Positions 4,401 through 6,477 of a DNA stretch of 6,477 bases are shown here, in pieces; position 1 is the first letter of the stretch; each line of letters begins with the position of its first letter. Source of the stretch: a bacterium (GTDB taxonomy: Bacteria > UBP14 > UBA6098 > B30-G16); assembly GCA_003645115.1 (NCBI GenBank), contig QNEG01000089.1:1-6477 (forward strand), read 5' to 3'. Below the pieces are notes generated by a model. The model searched no databases. It was not told the DNA's origin and saw only the letters and a program-made list of their open reading frames with translations. A program made the translations under genes and the position numbers.

Positions 4401-6477
4401 CATCGATAGAAATCATCCTTCCGGTGTTAGTTGCTTGAGTAACTCCATCGGCGACGAACATATATCCTGTGGTGAAATCGCCAGCGACATCCTCACCATA
4501 GCCATTAAGTGGCACCGAACCTCCAGCAGGCTGAAAATTGGATGGGTGGTTAGCTCGTAGGACTCTAAATCGTGAACCACCAGAGATAATATCTTCAGTG
4601 GAAAACAGGAATGTATCTTGGAGACACAATCCCTTGAATTGACTGGCTGCGGAAAAGTTGGCAAGTTCGTAAGGCGATGCGGGATCTGCGATACTGAGCC
4701 AGCGGATATAATCGTATGCTATTACCCATACCATAGTATCTGTTCCCACTACTTCGGCACCCTGACCGGATATATCATAACTACCCAACAGGACTAATGT
4801 ATCACCCTGAAAATGGAAATTGTGTAATTTGTTATCTGAAGTGGATAAAGAGACCAGTGTATCCAAAATTTCCAGTCCCATTCCATATGCACCAGCTGGA
4901 ATATCGGTGGATGCCACCACAATGGGATTAGATGAATCGGATACATCTACAGCCAAGATTTGCAGTGAACCATTGTATCTTGCTGGCAGGAAGGCATAAT
5001 TTCCCGATACTTCGACTTTTTTCGTAGCGGAGATATTCTCGAGGACACCTACTAATTCATAAGTATCCGGTTCGGCAATAGTGAATAGAGAATCCGAAAT
5101 ATCGGATATATTGGTGTCCGATAGTGCCATTATTTTCACCAGACATTGATTGGAAATAGTATTTGGGACAGTCCACAGATAGGAACCATCGGATGGAGTT
5201 CCTGAAATAACCGGCGACCAGGAACTGCCCGAATCTGTGCTGTAATTTATTTTCACACTATCTATCCAGCCTGATTCCCAGGTTATTTCATAGGTGGTGT
5301 TGGCGATTAGTGTTTCTCCTCCATTGGGTTGATTCACCACAACCGATGGGATACGAATCAGTGCTCCGTATATATCATCATTAGCGCCATTTCTGTTATC
5401 TGTCCATACACAGAAATATTTTTTATTCGCTGGACTATAATCTATCTTGGGGGTTCGTGGACTGTGTGCGGAATCGCATATCGCAAAATCACTTCCTGCA
5501 GGATTACAGGAGGCATCTAAAAATCTCCCGTAGATATCATCGGTAAATACCGGTCTTCTATCTTTCCATACCACCAGAAAACCATCCTGATGATATCCGA
5601 TGTCGGGTTCTGCCTGTGCTTCACTCTCGGTGCATACTGCAGAACCAGTCACTGTAAAAGAATCGAGATGTCCTAAAAGCGCGGCGTAAATATCGGCATT
5701 AGTGGTGCCATCATAATGTTGCCAGGCGATAGCAAATCTGGATTCACTGGGTGATGTGCCCTGCACACCGCAAACTGCTGGTGCGCTGGCGAAATTATCA
5801 TCCACCAATAAAAACGATGATGAAATAGCATTTCCCGATGAGTCGAAATATCTACCGTAAATTCCTTTGCCCGCGACGGTGGAATCCTCCCATACTGCGA
5901 GGAATTCGTATCCATCGAACGCTACATCGGGATTTTTTGATACAGGACCGGAAAGTGTCTGCACTCCGCCAACCGGTGAACCGCTGGCATCTAATACTAT
6001 ATATCGAGTCTCGAATGAACCGGAATTATACATCCATACATAAAGATAATTAGTTCCCGAAAATGCTACCTCGGGGTAGTATAAATTAGTGGTAATATCG
6101 TCCACCATCCATTCGGAATCAAGCATTTCCGAGCATATAGCATCGAATGCATAAATTTGAGATGCGGTTCTGAGGTCGAACCAGAATGTCCGAAATTCGC
6201 CAGTGGAAGAATCGTATTCTACAGTCGGACCGGTTTGATTGTTGGATGCGGTGCATATTATATGAATGGAACTCAAAGTAGCATCGGGATATACCGAATA
6301 GCCATATATATTAGCATTAGTCGAACCGGAGCGATAATCCTCCCAGGGGACAAAGAAACAATCATCACTTGCGGAAACTCTCGGTTCCACTTGATTGTTG
6401 CTTGTTCCGGGAGTCAATGCTACTTCTTGAATCTCCTGTCCATATAATGATGAAAATAAAATGATAGTGTATATAAA
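985..6477 (-). CDS. Giant modular secreted/surface protein, 5' end beyond window (1830 residues visible)
   Basis: The frame is open from the window edge (base 6477) to TAA at 987-985. A TTG at 6417-6415 could be called as the start, but the frame continues upstream and encodes a hydrophobic stretch (residues 1-13, FIYTIILFSSLYG) followed by QE. That is the end of a signal peptide, so the real start is probably only a few codons outside the window. Order of modules, in window residue numbers: seven propeller-like repeats (30-376); Kre9/KNH-like Ig domain (377-467); LVIVD-like propeller repeats (472-780); four 117-residue stalk repeats (785-1252); MAM/cleaved-adhesin-like domain (1253-1395); Ig-like domain (1396-1497); second MAM-like domain (1498-1674); unrecognised C-terminal domain (1675-1830). 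The protein is rich in Asp, Ser, Thr and Gly. No protease, glycosidase or other catalytic motif is evident. There is no LPXTG, PEP-CTERM, terminal transmembrane helix or recognisable type IX sorting domain. Likely role: extracellular adhesion or binding to polysaccharide or protein; this is inference from architecture. Confidence 0.9.
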   Translation of the reverse strand, partial: FIYTIILFSSLYGQEIQEVALTPGTSNNQVEPRVSASDDCFFVPWEDYRSGSTNANIYGYSVYPDATLSSIHIICTASNNQTGPTVEYDSSTGEFRTFWFDLRTASQIYAFDAICSEMLDSEWMVDDITTNLYYPEVAFSGTNYLYVWMYNSGSFETRYIVLDASGSPVGGVQTLSGPVSKNPDVAFDGYEFLAVWEDSTVAGKGIYGRYFDSSGNAISSSFLLVDDNFASAPAVCGVQGTSPSESRFAIAWQHYDGTTNADIYAALLGHLDSFTVTGSAVCTESEAQAEPDIGYHQDGFLVVWKDRRPVFTDDIYGRFLDASCNPAGSDFAICDSAHSPRTPKIDYSPANKKYFCVWTDNRNGANDDIYGALIRIPSVVVNQPNGGETLIANTTYEITWESGWIDSVKINYSTDSGSSWSPVISGTPSDGSYLWTVPNTISNQCLVKIMALSDTNISDISDSLFTIAEPDTYELVGVLENISATKKVEVSGNYAFLPARYNGSLQILAVDVSDSSNPIVVASTDIPAGAYGMGLEILDTLVSLSTSDNKLHNFHFQGDTLVLLGSYDISGQGAEVVGTDTMVWVIAYDYIRWLSIADPASPYELANFSAASQFKGLCLQDTFLFSTEDIISGGSRFRVLRANHPSNFQPAGGSVPLNGYGEDVAGDFTTGYMFVADGVTQATNTGRMISIDVTNLALPESTGIFESDGASIKAIDVSDTIAYLANDTLGVKVVSVANPSAPYLLHTIDIPAYKAMDVFIGGRFLYVLTDSSLLIYRINIDAAKMNISSWVFGDSSDGDGYFEPSETLGLTVVVENTGTETLTDAWIRASILSGDATIEPPDSVWFGDIPSGEMDTAYYEVLVNSGAAAPSQIEVLLEGHNSNDGDPVDTAIADIIDTSPEMSISSWVFGDSSDGDGYFEPGETLGLTVEVENIGMDTLHDAWIRATILSGDGSILGEDSVWLGDIDSTEIDSAYFEVKVGDSAPTPSQIQVLLAGNSSDGGEPKDTAIADIVDVSPIMDINSWTFSDSSDEDGRFEPGETLGLEVIVENIGLDILHNAWMRINIISGNGTILGEDSVWFGTIDTGATDTGYFIVEIDGGVVPPDTLEVELLAHSSDGGDPTDTAIAEIVERLPELSIISWEFSDSSDEDGRFEPGETLGLEVIVENTGLDPLHDAWIRASVLSGDGVLEMPDSIWFGDLAVAEQETAFYSVIVDTDAVTPSTLEILLESHSSDGGDPTDTAVADIVSGSGGFSDDMESGIGDWNPDPNWRLATWDASSPMHSWFCGREETPLYDSDWDESLISPWITVPGNAQLVVHHRYNLEDDYDYGYIAIDAGGGWITVDSFTNTSNGWERWTQDLSAVSEGDSIRIRFRLISDGSVQCNGWWIDDVYVGEPQTTDLWGQRCYPIVALFQDSISFSIYYQREDGTFPTSARVIVEDSTFELTTSDFDVSDGALYSCKVRMDPWNYNHHYEFEIPEGIIRFPASGEIPGPFVNDTVAIFWHFEDVGHAVGTGSWEYGTPTSGPGSAHSGNNLWATDLSGNYPNNDLAILTFQPFDLTGMEHPQVRMWLWYSMQARTSRLGLRDAASAWVITDTDTIFLNQIYEYPRGATGYTQPPVAEKPAWGDDDQGNFWYRVQFDLSPWAGDTISFSVIFVSNNWTNEAGIYIDDVALLKEFEEPDILHFVINSSDSVLWEQENTERGETVYSTADDSLSIANIGNVPLDILMGIFDFDTDHFNYVDTIGYGCFSMWGHFTQNNTPVDTTAYNDSLDWIFPDTLILSDTLRYGPGGWNIPPDSVHYLWLMMHTPPYFSQDTISARIFLKALMHIE
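1456..1986 (-). other. MAM-like jelly-roll domain 2 (bacillopeptidase F/M6 type)
   Basis: Residues 1498-1674. Signatures in order: WEYGTPTSGPGSAHSG, LWATDLSGNYPN, an L-x-x-x-P-F-D-L-T strand, PRGATGYT, VQFDLSPWAG and AGIYIDDVAL. The W-G-x-P-T-S-G-P-x-x-A-H-S-G to N-Y opening is characteristic of the domain that accompanies bacillopeptidase F and M6 peptidases. The central stretch (SRLGLRDAASAWVI) lacks the D-G-G loop normally expected there, so this copy may have altered binding. Confidence 0.7.
1987..2292 (-). other. Ig-like linker domain
   Basis: Residues 1396-1497 lie between the two jelly-rolls. The segment is beta-rich and ends with RFPASGEIPGPFV, a pattern (P..G...GP.V) often seen closing short beta-sandwich modules in secreted proteins of environmental bacteria. 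I cannot name the family. It includes two Cys residues (in QRCYP and YSCKV) that could form a disulfide. Confidence 0.5.
2293..2721 (-). other. MAM/cleaved-adhesin-like jelly-roll domain 1
   Basis: Residues 1253-1395. The order of signatures is DDMESGIGDW, W-x-C-G near residue 1285, SLISPWI, HHRYNLEDDYDYGYI, WERWTQDLS, IRIRFRLISD and GWWIDDVYV. This order is typical of the jelly-roll domains seen beside secreted peptidases (immune inhibitor A/M6 type) and in Porphyromonas cleaved adhesins. Here no peptidase is attached in the visible part. Such domains usually bind calcium and surface ligands; the ligand cannot be read from sequence. Confidence 0.75.
2722..3072 (-). repeat. Tandem stalk repeat unit 4 (351 bp, 117 aa)
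   Basis: Residues 1136-1252. It opens LSIISW where units 1 and 2 have M-x-ISSW and unit 3 has MDINSW, and it carries DEDGRFEPGE like unit 3. It ends in SGSGG, a flexible Gly/Ser junction leading directly into the MAM-like domain. Confidence 0.9.
3073..3423 (-). repeat. Tandem stalk repeat unit 3 (351 bp, 117 aa)
   Basis: Residues 1019-1135. The acidic loop is DEDGRFEPGE, shared with unit 4, and long DNA identities with unit 4 lie at both ends of the unit. The middle shares ILGEDSVW with unit 2. Confidence 0.9.
3424..3774 (-). repeat. Tandem stalk repeat unit 2 (351 bp, 117 aa)
   Basis: Residues 902-1018. It shares DGDGYFEP and a 54-base perfect match with unit 1, but its middle (ILGEDSVW) matches unit 3 instead, where units 1 and 4 have PPDSVW and MPDSIW. 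No insertion or deletion relative to the other units changes its length. Confidence 0.9.
3775..4125 (-). repeat. Tandem stalk repeat unit 1 (351 bp, 117 aa)
   Basis: Residues 785-901. The unit opens with ISSWVFGDSSDGDGYFEP, then SETLGL and V-E-N-T-G, and closes with DTAIADI. The D-G-D-G...P-G/S-E...L-x-V-x-V-x-N-x-G pattern is common in secreted CARDB-like/Ig-like stalk domains. Unit 1 has Ser where units 2-4 have Gly (PSE versus PGE). Bases 4066-4119 are identical to 3715-3768 in unit 2. Confidence 0.9.
4138..5064 (-). repeat. LVIVD-like repeats, second beta-propeller of the giant protein
   Basis: Residues about 472-780 contain roughly seven units of 40-50 residues with the pattern V-x-V-S-x-x-Y-A-x-L followed by a V-D-V/S-I strand and an N-P/A-P turn. 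Clear examples are VEVSGNYAFL with DVSDSSNP, IDVSDTIAYLA with SVANPSAP, and VFIGGRFLYVLT. This is the style of LVIVD-repeat proteins, which are predicted to form propellers outside the cell. Units 2-4 are weak matches, so the exact blade count is uncertain. Confidence 0.7.
5077..5349 (-). other. Kre9/KNH-like Ig-type domain
   Basis: Residues 377-467 follow the pattern of this domain: VNQPNGGETL, then YEITW, then INYSTDSGSSW, then GSYLWTVP, then CLVKIMA, and a final SDSLFTI. The P-N-G-G-E opening, the I-T-W strand and the closing S-D-S-x-F-T-I are typical of the bacterial versions found in multidomain secreted proteins. It probably acts as a rigid spacer between the two propellers. Confidence 0.75.
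5350..6390 (-). repeat. Seven propeller-like repeats, first beta-propeller of the giant protein
   Basis: Residues about 30-376 contain seven degenerate units of roughly 45-58 residues. Each has a P-x-V/I strand, an aromatic-rich strand ending in VW or AW (for example FLAVWED, FLVVWKD, YFCVWTD), then an IYG/IYA-type strand (NIYGYS, QIYAFD, GIYGRY, DIYAAL, DIYGRF, DIYGAL); unit 3 has TRYIVLD there. The count of seven suits one closed seven-bladed propeller. The units are too diverged to show DNA-level repetition. The function of this repeat type is not known to me beyond being common in secreted proteins. Confidence 0.65.
6436..6477 (-). other. C-terminal part of a signal peptide
   Basis: Residues 1-14 of the visible frame are a hydrophobic run ending in SSLYGQ and followed by a polar segment (EIQEVA). 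This fits the h- and c-regions of a Sec signal peptide, cut most likely between Gly13 and Gln14; a Gln or Glu right after the cleavage site is common in FCB bacteria. The positively charged n-region and the Met lie outside the window. Confidence 0.7.

Noticed and set aside
2636..4438. Several plus-strand open frames (for example 2975-3205, 3572-3865, 3911-4438) rich in Ser and Pro
   Set aside because: They are antisense shadows of the four tandem repeats; the similarity of their products reflects the repeated DNA, not a gene family.
4413..5915. Other frames overlapping the giant gene on both strands (4413-4664, 5329-5520, 5673-5915)
   Set aside because: They overlap propeller and Ig regions that keep a continuous frame and show no domain or start signal of their own.

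Overview
The window looks like a piece of a bacterial genome from a secretion-rich, mostly uncultured lineage. My best guess is an FCB-group or WOR-3/Cloacimonadota-like bacterium. The guess rests on the very long secreted protein made of NGDG/PGE-type stalk repeats, LVIVD-type propeller repeats and MAM/cleaved-adhesin-like modules, a mix common in those groups. This is inference from style, not a taxonomic assignment. No tRNA, rRNA, CRISPR array or recognisable transposase gene is visible.

Layout: (1) Bases 1-231, plus strand: the 3' end of a gene whose product ends in a 2x[4Fe-4S] ferredoxin domain; its start lies outside the window. (2) Bases 232-423: an AT-rich leader with a possible promoter, a small inverted repeat and a strong ribosome binding site. 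(3) Bases 424-884, plus strand: a compact two-gene type II toxin-antitoxin module, a 64-residue putative antitoxin followed with a 1-base overlap by an 88-residue RelE/ParE-family toxin. (4) Bases 910-971: a second, decayed copy of the last 62 bases of the ferredoxin gene, so the toxin-antitoxin module is bracketed by direct repeats. (5) Bases 985-6477, minus strand: one huge open frame of 1830 visible residues, truncated at its N-terminus by the window edge. It encodes a modular secreted or surface protein.

The giant protein reads, from N- to C-terminus: signal-peptide remnant; seven propeller-like repeats; a Kre9/KNH-like Ig domain; a second, LVIVD-like set of about seven propeller repeats; four tandem stalk repeats of exactly 117 residues (351 bases each); a cleaved-adhesin/MAM-like jelly-roll; an Ig-like linker domain; a second, bacillopeptidase F/M6-type MAM-like jelly-roll; and an unrecognised beta-rich C-terminal domain. 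It has no catalytic motif I can recognise and no standard C-terminal sorting or anchoring signal.

The genes do not obviously cooperate. The ferredoxin-domain protein is a cytoplasmic redox protein, the giant protein is exported, and the toxin-antitoxin pair looks like an AT-rich insertion placed at the 3' end of the ferredoxin gene, between two converging genes. The most notable points are this direct-repeat-flanked module, the mosaic and perfectly phased 351-base repeats, and the domain combination of the giant protein.
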